Assembly: GCA_964035545.1 (NCBI GenBank)
Contig: OZ037771.1
Location: 6,381,690 to 6,445,689 of the forward strand
From: Bugula neritina
Taxonomy: Eukaryota; Bryozoa; Gymnolaemata; Cheilostomatida; Bugulidae
Direction: 5' to 3'
DNA length: 64,000 nt
Of this stretch, positions 1-11,575 are shown piece after piece. Made by a program: the position numbers and the translations under genes. The notes below the pieces were generated by a model, which saw only the letters and a program-made list of their open reading frames with translations, searched no databases and was not told where the DNA came from. Numbering within the stretch: the stretch's first letter is position 1; each line of letters begins with the position of its first letter.

Positions 1-140
1 TATGGAATTTATATTGTTTTTGTAGACCTATACCTAGGACTGGTGTCAGTGGTCCTGTGTTCTTCCTGATAATTATCGTTATACTGCTGCTGTTATTCAT
101 TCAATTATCTTCATTGTGATTGTGTAAGCTACTGAATAGT

Positions 141-325
141 ATGTCTGCTACTGCTCAATGTATGAAGCCCAGCAAATCTGAAGTGGTAAGTTAGGTTTTC
201 TGGGTAATATAAGATAAAATATATTTGTTTTAATTTATGTTGATTTTTTATATATTTGTATTTGTTGTAAGCCAGGTTTTAGTTCTTATTCAAATTATAT
301 TACCATAAGGATCCAGGTCACAAAA

Positions 326-384
<59 letters not shown>

Positions 385-420
385 CACATGAAAACACACA
401 CACACACACACACGCTCACA

Positions 421-456
<36 letters not shown>

Positions 457-3400
457 CTCACATGAACACACACACACACACACACATGCTCACATGAACA
501 CACCCAGTCATTTAAAAGGTGTGGTGATTTGAGCCATTGAGCTGTAAAATAGCTTGATTATCAACATAGTATGCAGTTTAATATAAGAAAAATGTCTACG
601 TGGTGTATAAAATTGACTTTTTTCAAAACCACTTAACTCGCTCCTCTGATGAGGATTTATGCAATAGCATTTATTTGAATTTATCAGGCGACATGGACTA
701 CCTTGTTTGAAGATGTTGACACTTCTACAACAAAGTCTGTGCTGTTTATGAAAAAGTTGCTAGCTCTTGGCGTTTCTAATATTTTGTTTTGGCGTGGGCT
801 TTTACCAGAAGCAGCTTTTGGGGAGCGCATGATTGGAGGTACGCTGATTGGTTACAAATGATAACCTTTTGTGAACTTTGAACTTCTATACAAGAGCCAC
901 TTAAATAAGTTAAGAGTATATTCAGCATTTACTGTAAATATCTCATTTAATTTATTAAGCTTATGTATGTCTAAATATAAGTATAGTCTCAGAATTTCAA
1001 AACCTTATAGGGGAATGGACTATAGTATGCTGTACATTACTATTTTGTTGTGAAGGAGCAGGTAATGTATGTAGTTATAACTTTTATTATGAATTATGCT
1101 AGAGAATGCTTTAAAAATTCTGCGAAGTGAGAAGGATTGCCCAGCAGCTCTCAAGATTATCAGCTGGATAAAAGCCAGTTTTGAATTTATTGCCAAGCGT
1201 TGGTTGAGAAATTTCTATTTGGTGATTCGGGATGAGCAGAACGAAAACACCATAGAAACTTACACTTTCAAGTTTCAATACACTGACAAGGAGGTGGAGA
1301 CTGAAGTCTACAGGTAGTTTTTATGATTTTACAGTACTCTAGTACTATTTATTTACTAACTGTTACTCGTCTATACTCTTCACTATAATATATTACGAAA
1401 TGTAGAAAAGTATTAGGGCTCCCTCCATATCTCACTAAGCTGTGGGTCCTGGAACTTCAATTCATGACAAAGTAGAATACCAGATTTAACTCACGGATCT
1501 GTTAAATTCAGCTATTTTGTCCCTATACACACATATTTAACACAAAACAGGAGTCCAGGCCCTTCTGGTGACCTATGGAATTTTGTGATAAATGGATCCG
1601 TGAGATATGGAGTGAAAACATACATAATCACTTATAATTCCTTATAATGTTCTTTTCTAACATCACCAATGACTCTCGTTAGAAACTCTGTAGTTCAATG
1701 CTTACAGTACGTTGTAATAAAAGTTTCAGTTGAGCTGCTAAATCCAAATTTTTACTTCTATTTCAATCTAAAGAAATAACAAGAAGATCTTGGGGGTAGA
1801 AGGAAAGACAATGGCCATGTTATCAAATATATCAGCTGTGGTGAAACCCCTGGGTGCCGCACCCCTGCCTTGCATGATATCCGTGGACATGGACTTCAAC
1901 CGTTCAACACCAGAACGTAAGTGAATTAGCGTTTCATGATGTACCCTTATACCATATTACAATTTTATAATATACTCTCATATCATGTATATATTACAAT
2001 ATTGTAAACATATACACTTGTGTTTATATAATATTATAATAATATACATTTATATCTCTATTACGGCATTATAATATTAGTATATACTTAGAACATGCCT
2101 ATATTGCAGTAGTATAATAATATACACCGCCATATTATACCAATATATACCAGCATGTCTATATTACCATGATGCGAACTCTATTGCGTGTACATGCAAG
2201 TGTATAGTAGAATAAAGGTAATATACTGATTGTTTAGTGAAAGCATCAGGTGCAACTATCGCTTAAGTTTAATTTAGTGAGCTCATAGCTAGGAAAGTAT
2301 TCATGATGTATATACGCAGCCAAGCTGATCTAGCACAGAGTGTATACATAACAATTATACTCTGTGAATATGTATTGTAGTCGACATCCCCCTAGATGTC
2401 ACTGTTCCAGGGTTCATACCTATACCAGAACTTTCTCACAAGTTTGATGGTAAAAGACTTGCTGTAAACCTTGGAGACATCAATACGGCATATCATGAGT
2501 GTGTAATATATCATGTAGTATATGTGTGTACAGTAATATATTAGTAATATATCATGTCATATATGTGTACAGTAATATATTAGTAATATATCATGTCATA
2601 TGTGTACAGTAATATATTAGTAATATATCATGTCATATGTGTACAGTAATATATTAGTAATAAATCATGTAGTATATATGTGTACAGTAATATATTAGTA
2701 ATATGTCATGTCATATATGTGTTGAGTAATATATTAGTAATATGTTATGTCATATATGTGTTGAGTAACATATTAGTAATATGTCATGTGATATGTGTAC
2801 AGTAATATATTAGTAATATGTCATGTGATATGTGTACAGTAATATATTAGTAATAAATCATGTAGTATATATGTGTACAGTAATATATTAGTAATATGTC
2901 ATGTCATATATGTGTTGAGTAATATATTAGTAATATGTTATGTCATATATGTGTACAGTAATATATTAGTAATATGTCATGTGATATGTGTACAGTAATA
3001 TATTAGTAATATGTCATGTGATATGTGTACAGTAATATATTAGTAATATGTCATGTGATATGTGTGCAGTAATATATTAGTAATATGTCATGTGATATGT
3101 GTGCAGTAATATATCAGTAATCTAACCAGCAGCTTATATATAGCAACCACATGGATTAATTATAGTATGTAGCATGTGTTTACAGTGCAAGTCAGTATGT
3201 AATACTACTAGGTGAATACAAGCGTTCTTATGAATATATAGAACTATTTTGTTTTCATTTTGCTTATAGATTACTAGTTTGAAATATGCATAAACCTAGA
3301 TGCACATTCTTATATTCAAGTATTTGAGCATTTCCCTTTCGGTTGTTAGTATTTCTGTTGCTGCAGGTGTAAACTGCAGGTTAGAACTCTGTCATCTAGA

Positions 3401-6400
3401 ATGAACATAGATAGAGAGAGTCAGAGTCAGCAGGCTACTAATTTCAGCTCTCAAGATGGTCAGCTGGCTGTCAAAGGTCAGGATGAGGTCACAGACCCTC
3501 TGACCAGCACAGCTAATCAGAGACGGCCAATCAGTTCAGAACCGGACGGTGACGCAATTGTAAGTGTCATCTAGTAACTCCTCCTGCATATTTACTCTTG
3601 AGTAAATATAACTAGTCATGTGCTAGTGCTAATGTGCTTTTGTCTGGTATTTTATTTACTTTGCTTTTGTGGTTTTGTAAATTTTGTTTTTCTGAAAAGA
3701 TAGCTTTCAGCAACTTGAAAAAATTGTAACTATAATTTGTCATCAAAGTTGCATATTTTTTCTTAACAGCCTAATTTATTTCAAGTTCAAATTAACTTGT
3801 CTGTAGATTTTGTGATGTCTTAACCAATTGCACATTTATTCAACTATCATGTTTCGGTTAATTGCTACTTTTCTCATGTCAAATGCAATGCTAACTGTTT
3901 GGAAGATAGCATGAGTAATAGAAAGAGTTGTGAAAAACCTAATTTTTTCTCATCCAATGGCTAGTTACACTTTTTACCTTGGATATTGCAACCTCCCATT
4001 CAAGTAATAAAAGCACCAAATTAAGTTCAGCTATACCATGCAATGTCTAGTCGAAATGGCTCCGGTAATAATAAATGCCACAAATGGAAAGGTAGGTAAA
4101 AATGGCACATTTTCAATATTGGGGTGTGAGGGGTTTGGGCTTGGGCAAATCTAACATCAGTGTGCCATTTTTACCTACTTTTCCATTTGTGCCATTATTA
4201 TTTAAAATTGTGCCACGCTCCGGCACTGGTAAAGGGACAGCAACTCCGACATCTCATTACTATAGGAGGAGGGTAATGTGACAAGGAAAAGATTGAGAGC
4301 AGAGCCTGAGGGCTGCGTGTCACAGAATGAAGAAGGGGAAGAAATTGAATCTATGTGTATATGTGAAGTGGCTAATCCAGTAAGTCAAGTTTTTCTATAT
4401 TATACAGTATCAGTATACTATTAGACTATATTCTATAATCTATAGTATCAGTACACTATTAGACTATATTCTATAATCTATAGTATCAGTATACTATTAG
4501 ACTATATTCTATAGTATCAGTATACTATTAGACTATATTCTATAGTATCAGTATACTATTATAGACTATATTCTACAGTATCAGTACACTATCAGACTAT
4601 AATATTATATACAGTATATATGGTGTCACTGTCCACAGGATTTGGAGTGTGTCACATGCATAAAGTGTCGGGAAGCTCACCATCTCATCTGCTATGGATT
4701 CCCTCATTATATGAATACAAGTTTAGATCTCAAATCCATCCTGAAGTATTTCTGCTGCTTTGCTTGTTCTCCAGTAAGTGCTTCACAGAGGACTGCTTCT
4801 TACTCCTTCCTTACTCTGTACTTGCTCTTCATGCATAATACTTACTCCTTACAATTAATACTTACTTTACACTTATTACTTACTTTTTACTGTGTGCTTA
4901 CTCTTCACTCAATACTTACCTCTAACTCTACACTTATTACTTACTCCTCAGTCCTTACACTTACTCCTTGCACCAAATACTTACTCCTTACACTGAATAC
5001 TTACTTCTTACACCAAATACTCACTCTTTACACTGAATACTTCTTACACCAAATACTTACTCTTTACACTGAATACTCCTTACACCAAATAGTCACTCTT
5101 TGCACCAAATACCTACTTCTTACACCAAATACTTACTCCTTACACTAAATACTTCTTACACCAAATACTTACTCCTTACACTAAATACTTCTTACACCAA
5201 ATACTTACTCCTTACACCGACTACTTCTTTCACTACACTTATAATACTCTTACATATTGTTCTCCCTGGTCTATAGTATCTCCAAGAGCTTCATAACTTC
5301 AGTCACGCCAGCTTCAAGGAGGTGTGTCTCGTGAGACAGGTGCTTGTGTCTCTGGTTGACACTGACTTGGAGCAGTCTCACTCACAAAATATCATTTTGA
5401 AACAAAATATTTCTATTAAAAAGCGCCTGTTGACAGAGAAAATTCTTGTTCAAAAGTAAGTCTAATCCAAATAGTTACATAAGTGTGTTTATAGCAGGGT
5501 GACTACTGTCACCGTAATATTTTCTACAGATATACTGGATTACCTGGGTTACTTTTCAGTGGCTAACAAATTGTTGTTTCTTGAGATGCAATTGGTTGAT
5601 GGAATAAGTAAAATATTGTGTATTTATTTTAAATTTAGACTATGAATAAATTTTATAGCATTTAATGGGGCTTTTTCATATTATGACATGTGATGTTTGC
5701 TATTTTAACTGTATAGTTTGTGTTGAGAAGTTCTGAAGACTAAGGGATAGCTCAGTGTATTGGTTTTTACTTCTTCACTTACCCTGTGAAGATTGTTAAA
5801 TATACCAAACTTTAGTTTCCTGCTCTACAGACTATAATCTTGTCATTGTGGAGATTGCAGTTTCCCCCACAAATTTTCTATATATTTACTATTAGTTCTG
5901 TATATACTGTATTTACTGTATATACTATATGCTATATATATATATATGCTATATATATATATATATAATGCTGCTGTCTACCAGCCACTGCTTATGCTGT
6001 TGCAACTTGCAATGCATATTCACGTAGTGATCACAACTGCTGGTAACAGAACTAGGTTTCACCAGTTGTTATGAAACCCCCTGTAGGAAAGGTAAGGGGT
6101 TACTGCTGAATCCTCAGGGCTATGATAAAGCCGATGAGAAGTATTTCAACTCCATGGAGACTGTGACTAGCTGGGCTAGCACTGCTGCCAGCTCATTGTC
6201 CAACACTCCAGCTTCTGCTGACAGAAAGGTCAGTAACCGTATCTGCTTACAAGTGGGCTTCACTAAATAGCCTATCCAAATCCAGCAATGTATTTAGTAT
6301 CTAATGCTAGAACTGACTCCTACTACTAGTCACATAGCCAAGTCTACTATAATATTTGATGTAGCCATTGCTATGAAGGGACTGTGGAGAATCGCTCAAC

Positions 6401-6872
6401 TTGTGGGGTCTCAAACATGTGCAAATTGACTAGTTTACTGAACAAGCAGTATATCTGTATATAGTTAGGTCATCCTTGATAGATTATACTGCAGACCAGG
6501 GGTGTCCAATCTTTTCAGAGTGAGAGCCACTGAAAAGGAATATTCCAGTGGTGAGGGCCACAGGATCAACACTTTTCAAATTACTTTATTCCAAATTCTT
6601 TCGAATCATTATAAAATAAGTCCCAATAGTTACTGCAGGCTAGATATTTTATAGCATGTATGTAAAAAAGACGTTTAAAAGGTTGTCTTTCATTCTAATT
6701 TATTTATGTGTAAAACATAATTTTGCTCTTATGCCTTTGAGGGCCACGTAAATGTAGCCCTGGGGCCGCCTGTTGGACAGCCCTACTTTAGACATATCAA
6801 TTATTAGTTGGTCAAGTTATTTTGCAGAGAGATCGAAGGTTGAAGAGGAAGTACCCCAAAAGATCTGTGTAA
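141..6872 (+). CDS. HORMAD1-like: HORMA-domain meiotic chromosome-axis protein with PHD finger (HORMAD/Hop1 family)
   Basis: Coding exons read by eye: 141-185, 688-838, 1103-1313, 1774-1916, 2381-2498, 3367-3559, 4266-4379, 4639-4773, 5277-5455, 6087-6228, 6828-6872. All junctions are GT-AG and phases agree, giving 491 residues. The HORMA domain (about residues 16-235) has HORMAD hallmarks: LFMKKLLALGVSNILFWRG, LPEAAFGER, ALKILRSEKDCP and YTFKFQYT. A C4HC3 PHD finger follows: Cys318, Cys320, Cys332, Cys335, His340, Cys343, Cys365, Cys368. Exons 9-10 (about 371-477) sit where Hop1-type proteins carry winged-helix modules, but that assignment is inferred. The tail is strongly basic (RRLKRKYPKRSV) and may be the closure motif that HORMA domains bind. 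Known family role: meiotic axis assembly, double-strand-break control and synapsis checkpoint in germ-cell nuclei. The start at 141 is the first ATG of the exon preceding the HORMA exon; exon 1 is the least certain part. Confidence 0.85.
328..505. repeat. Interrupted (CA)n microsatellite
   Basis: Long runs of CA are broken four times by a CGCTCACATG- or TGCTCACATG-like block. It lies in HORMAD intron 1. The regular interruptions show that a larger unit was duplicated in addition to dinucleotide slippage. Confidence 0.95.
1418..1613. mobile_element. MITE copy A, TIR GCTCCCTCCATATCTCAC
   Basis: The left end reads GCTCCCTCCATATCTCAC and the right end GTGAGATATGGAG, which are inverted. The element is about 200 bp, non-coding, and lies in HORMAD intron 3. 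A second copy lies at 11262-11435 in the opposite internal orientation. The TIR style resembles Tigger/pogo ends, but the superfamily is inferred. Confidence 0.65.
2495..3125. repeat. AT-rich minisatellite, units of about 40-48 bp
   Basis: About 14 units built on GTACAGTAATATATTAGTAA followed by a variable TATGTCATGT-like half. Variants (TTGAGTAA, GTGCAGTAA) recur in blocks, which indicates higher-order duplication. The array begins at the donor of HORMAD exon 5 and fills the first part of intron 5. Confidence 0.9.
4066..4203. mobile_element. Hairpin MITE with TIRs of about 40 bp
   Basis: The left arm contains GGTAGGTAAAAATGGCACA and the right arm its near-perfect complement TGTGCCATTTTTACCTAC. 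Both extend outward through CACAAATGG/CCATTTGTG and a TAATAATAA-like end. Arms are about 40 bp around a 45-bp G-rich loop. It lies in HORMAD intron 6. No transposase and no clear target-site duplication were seen. Confidence 0.7.
4395..4620. repeat. Tandem repeat, units of about 27-32 bp
   Basis: Units of TATAGTATCAGTATACTATT followed by AGACTATATTC are repeated about seven times, ending 18 bases upstream of HORMAD exon 8. Units vary by deletion of a TCTATAA block. Confidence 0.85.
4840..5240. repeat. CT-rich tandem repeat, units of about 19-21 bp
   Basis: Repeats of ACTTACTCCTTACACCAAAT and variants (ACTGAATACT, TTCTTACACC) run for about 400 bp in HORMAD intron 8. The plus strand is pyrimidine-rich throughout. 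The long ORF across it is a by-product of the repeat. Confidence 0.85.
5736..5870 (+). repeat. Possible degenerate tRNA-derived SINE
   Basis: GGGATAGCTCAGTGTATTGG resembles a tRNA 5' end with an A box. The expected B box downstream is poorly kept. It lies in HORMAD intron 9, and this is a weak call. Confidence 0.3.
6497..6785. mobile_element. hAT-type MITE copy 1
   Basis: The left end is CAGGGGTGTCCAA and the right end TTGGACAGCCCTA. Interior GAGGGCCACGTAAATGTAGC matches the complement of the copy at 33154-33452. The flanks CTGCAGAC and CTTTAGAC match at 6 of 8 bases, consistent with an 8-bp hAT target-site duplication. The 289-bp element lies in HORMAD intron 10 and has no coding capacity. 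Confidence 0.8.
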
Positions 6873-7335
6873 AGAAGCTTGAGGTAAGCAGCATAATAAA
6901 CATGCAATCATTAATTTTTTACCTCCAAGTATCTGATTGAACAAACGATCACTTTATTCAGCTTATAGTCTGAATATTAGAGACAACTCTGACTAGGCTA
7001 ATGTCTCTTGTAACTAAAATAGTGTGTGATACATCATTTTAGTTGCTAGTGTGTAATAGTTATTAGATGGTAAGATTTTGCTCAAGAAATAAACTGAACT
7101 GTTGCTTCCATCATTTGTACTCGTCAACCAGTATTGGAGTTGTGTATCTTTCAGGTGCTCAAGTGTCCATAACTCCTGCCCAGACTACAGAAAACTGACT
7201 TATTCAACTTGAATTTAATTTGTCTTTTGTTTTTGTTACTTGTTATTTTGTTGGTTGTTAATGTTTGTTTACTAAACATTTGTAAAGTTTATGTTGTGGT
7301 TATCTAACTATGAATAAAACTATCTATTTCTTGAG
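6873..7335 (+). other. 3' UTR of HORMAD-like gene, with intron and poly(A) signal
   Basis: After the TAA at 6870-6872 the exon runs only to 6883, where a GTAAGC donor lies. A pyrimidine-rich acceptor precedes 7155. The terminal UTR exon then runs to an AATAAA at 7313-7318. The stop is within 15 bases of the last junction, so nonsense-mediated decay is not expected. The UTR intron is inferred from splice-site sequence only. Confidence 0.5.
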
Positions 7336-10300
7336 AGGTACTTTTCCAGCTGTTCTCCTGGAATTGTTGAAGAGTCTGATAGCAAAAGCTGGGTTATAAA
7401 TGTTTTACTTCAGAATATCCACATAGCTGATTTAATAACTCTGGGTACAAAGATGAACAATTGTGCAGTGAAGCTTACCAATCGGCAATCATAATTCTGA
7501 CAGTAGTATCAAAAATAATTTTACAATTTTATGAAATTCTATAATTTGTATTTACAATAATATTTTAGTTCATTTTAGTTTTGATGAGATGCTAGCAAAA
7601 GCTATCCCAAGTGGCCTTTTAAATATAAACAGAATAACTTTCTGCCAGAAGGCTATAATGTAAAGGCTCAATAATGATTGAAGTTGTAAAGCTCAACAAT
7701 AAGCTATCTTTCACCTCATTGAAATTAATTACTTGTAAATTTATGTTTTTCAATTTAAGATGTATTTGAAGAGAGGAAGAATTATACTTCCTGTGGAGCA
7801 CGAAAATGTAGGTCATCAATTAGCTATAACATATAATATTGTTCCGGTTTGGCATTTGGAGAGTAAATATTCTATTTTGCAGCCAGATAACTTTTCATAT
7901 TGAAAATATTCACAGTGCGAGAGCAGTTAAAAGATTTGCAGCTCATCTCCACTTACCTCAGTATCTTGCTGCTAAGAAGTTGTTTTACAAGGTTGGATAG
8001 TGGTATACAGCTCAAAGGACATATAACCACACAAGCCACCACATATATGCAATCAAATAACTGTTATCAATTCCAGCTATTGAACTTGTATTATGAAAAT
8101 AATCAACAATAATCTGTATTTTTCTCTGATAGCTAAAGGATGTTTTTACTCTCTACCATTTAATATTTGGGAAATAATGGGTTGGTTTCAGCAGTGTTTG
8201 TAGGTTACTAAGTGACAGGCTTACAAGTGTCTTTGGTGGATTAATTAGGAGAAGATAAAAGGAAGAGATTGTGATGAGAAGTCTGAATAACATCTGGTTA
8301 ACTTTCAACTGATAAGAAAGCTTTGATGTTAGTTTTGTTTGTGCACTTTACAAACAAAGTGTCCTTCCACAATTTCATATTCACTCATGGCTCACATCCA
8401 ACTATTGCAGACAATCTTGATGCCCGTTGCAGTCAGTGCCTATCTACAGAGCCTATACCATTATTAAATTTGAAACTAGAATAGTCTCACTTCAAACTGA
8501 GGTGTCTAGAATATATAGTTAACAACAAGATATACTTGTTCTATAACTCAGCAATGCTAAATGTCTGTTAGACAACTTAATCATGAACCTAAACTTGTCT
8601 ATAACAGATTACTTCCATTTGATCAATGATGAGTTCAACAACTTTAGTTTCTAGAGGACTTTAAACCTAAATAAAAATGCAGCAGATATATTTAATGAAT
8701 TCATTTAGAGTTTCTTTCTGTACTGACCGATGCTGTCGGATCTTTGAATCAAGAAAAGTTGTAGCTTTATGAAATGCCCCTAAGCCAGGGCAAGTCGAAA
8801 GAGAAGTTCATTTATGCATAAAGTATTAAATATTTGTTTTCCAAGTTGGGAGTTTTGGCTAGCTGCTTTATGTGGTGGGCAGATAACTTCTTTTGTTACA
8901 ACTATCTTTTGATTACTACCTTCTCTGTAACAGCTGCTTTACTATGAACCACATACTCCCAGCTATCTAAACATTAGGCCATCCACTCCTAAAATCAGCT
9001 TGAGATTGATGTTTTTTCAATCATCATTTGATTATATTATCATATCCCATTCATCATTATACAGTAAAAATGTTGAGTAGTTACTGATAAACTAAAAATC
9101 TCAATCCAATGATAAAAAACAAGGCCATTGTTGGGCTCAGTATCTTTTACTATAAGTATACCCAACAATAAAGAAAATCAAATCAACTTTTGATTAGCTA
9201 CAATCTGTACTGAAGGTTAGTAGGGAGTCTTAATGGAAACACAAAGGCTCTTTAATTCCTTAACCATGTTGACTGAGATAACTACTATTTACTTCCTGTA
9301 GGCTGTGGACTATATAATTATAGCTTATTTATAATCATAATGGTATCGTAATTCATACATGAATTGTTGCTATATATTCTACATTGAACTAGTTTTGCAT
9401 GCATGTGTCAAAATTCTAAATATAAACTTATCTCCTGCCTTTCGCCCGAAGGCATAACACCTTTTAGAATTAAAGTGTAAAACCCTTTCCTTTGGCTTCA
9501 TCTCACTTGAGAGTCATTGAAGCAATTTTCACCAATAATAATTTTCATAGGGCTTAAACCACTCGCCTAAATAGCTACATGAAAGAGCAACTTTGAAAAC
9601 TGAACTTTTTTTTATATTGTAAGTTGGGCACATGAGACGTAGAGGAATATTTTGTAAGTAGAGAGTTATTTTATATTGGATGCTTTTTGTAACAAGAAGG
9701 AATAGTGTCAATGGAATAAAATCATCATCTCTACAAACTGTACATCTCTGAATCCAACCAAATAAACTTTTCTTTCTATTCAATCAAACTGAATATGCAT
9801 ATTTTTGAAAAGACAGTAAAAGTTAAAAGGTTTTAGGCTTCCAAAATCTGAACTAATAGCATATTTAGTGTTGTAGTATGACAATACTATTATATCTTAT
9901 AATATAATAAAATGTGAAGAAATGTTAAACTATTGTTAATACAACTTTAAAGTACTAATTCAACAGTTGATCTAACTTGTTGATTTATTAATCAGTTGAC
10001 TGATATTACATATAACTGCTGCCATGACAGTGTGATGTTGTCATGAATGGCCTCAACTTATCCTATTACCAGTCCATTAGCGTCTTCTTTCATGCATCAC
10101 ACATACACTCACAGGTACAGCCTCTGATGAAAGTGGCTCCATCAACCGTGTGACATTCTCTGAATGGTTGGGAAATAGCACTCTTTAGTCACGTTGCCAA
10201 GGACATTTCCGGTTGGAGTATATGCATTATTTTCTGTTGGTGGCTTAGAAGCATAATGGGTTTGTTATGATTGATGAATAGAGGCAGTGTTTTAGCTTCA

Positions 10301-11039
10301 GCATTGAATGTTTACAATAATCTTTGTACCGCTACACTACATAGCATGCCTAAATAATGTTTTGATTGCAATTTAATAATATATATACAAGACATGTCAC
10401 CAACTAAAATTTGAATATAGGTGAAATAACAACAGCTATTGAAAATTATAAAGACAGTGTGTGAAGATGCGACTGAATGGGAAGCTCTACAGTATATTAA
10501 ACTTTTGCTCAATTCGAATGTTGCATTATCTCTATACTGTAGTTGGTAACCTAATACTTTTGCTGCCTGGCTCATAGCTGCTGCCTACGCAAACCAATTA
10601 TTTCCAGTATCCGGGGTTCATACATCAGCACCCAAAGCTAGCGCGCTAGCGGATGCAGTATAATTACCACTGCATTAGGTCTATCTTATAGCATTAATTT
10701 TATGATGATGATGTATCGTACTGTTGGCGGTTGCCAGTGCCACAGCCACTAACTGCAGTCTAATTTCATTCATGCGCTAGTTGAAAGCTGAATGTCAGAT
10801 GTTCTCTATAACATCCATAAGGAAGACGGCATATATACTAATTTGTAATGGCTGCAGAAGATTAACTGAAGCTTAATAAACAACCGCACCCATACGCCAT
10901 GCTGGCATAACCATCTATTATTACTCGATATTTCTATACCAAAGAGTGTAATATATACTGTATGCTGCATAAAATACAGGAAAATAATGCGGGAGGAAGT
11001 GGCGTTATCTTATCCATTTTTTTAATAAACTTCTGCATT

Positions 11040-11575
11040 GATGGCTATAAGTCTATACTACTATATAGCTATAAGTCTATCTCTACTATATAGTTATAAA
11101 TATATATATATATATATATCTATTATATCAATGTCTACTATTTTATAGTTATAAATCTATATCTACTGCATAATTATAAATAATATATATCTACTATAAT
11201 ATAGCTATAAGTCTTATATATCTATTATATAGCTATGAGTTTATTTCTAGTTTCTACTACAGTGCTCCCTCCATACCTCACTGATCCATTTCTCCCCTCA
11301 CTCTTGTTTTTGGCTAATGTATGTTTGTAGGGACAAAATGGCTGAAGTCAACTGACCTGCAAGTTAAATTTAGCATTCTACTGTCACAAATTGAGGTTTT
11401 GGGACCCTCAGCTTAGTGAGATATGGAGGAGCACTGGAGATAGATATAAATTTATATCTAATATAGAGTTATAAGTCTATATATCTATTATATAGCTATG
11501 AGTTTATACCTACTATAGAGCTATAAGTTTATATCTACTATATTATAGTTATAAGTCTATAAACGTGGAAAAGAA
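11040..11575. repeat. AT-rich minisatellite split by a MITE
   Basis: Units resembling TCTACTATATAGCTATAAGT occupy 11040-11260 and resume at about 11440-11570. A MITE (11262-11435) lies between the two halves, so the array predates the insertion. Confidence 0.85.
11262..11435. mobile_element. MITE copy B, TIR GTGCTCC(CT)CCATATCTCACT
   Basis: The left end GTGCTCCCTCCATACCTCAC and the right end GTGAGATATGGAGGAGCAC are inverted over about 20 bp. The interior (GGGACAAAATGGCTGAA, AGCTTAGTGAG) matches the complement of copy A at 1418-1613. The element is short, non-coding and mobilised in trans. A Tigger/pogo affinity is plausible but unproven, because a clean TA duplication is not kept on both sides. 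Confidence 0.75.

Noticed and set aside
328-505. CRISPR-like regular interruption of the CA array
   Set aside because: Animal microsatellite with imperfect interruptions; no spacers, no leader and no Cas genes.
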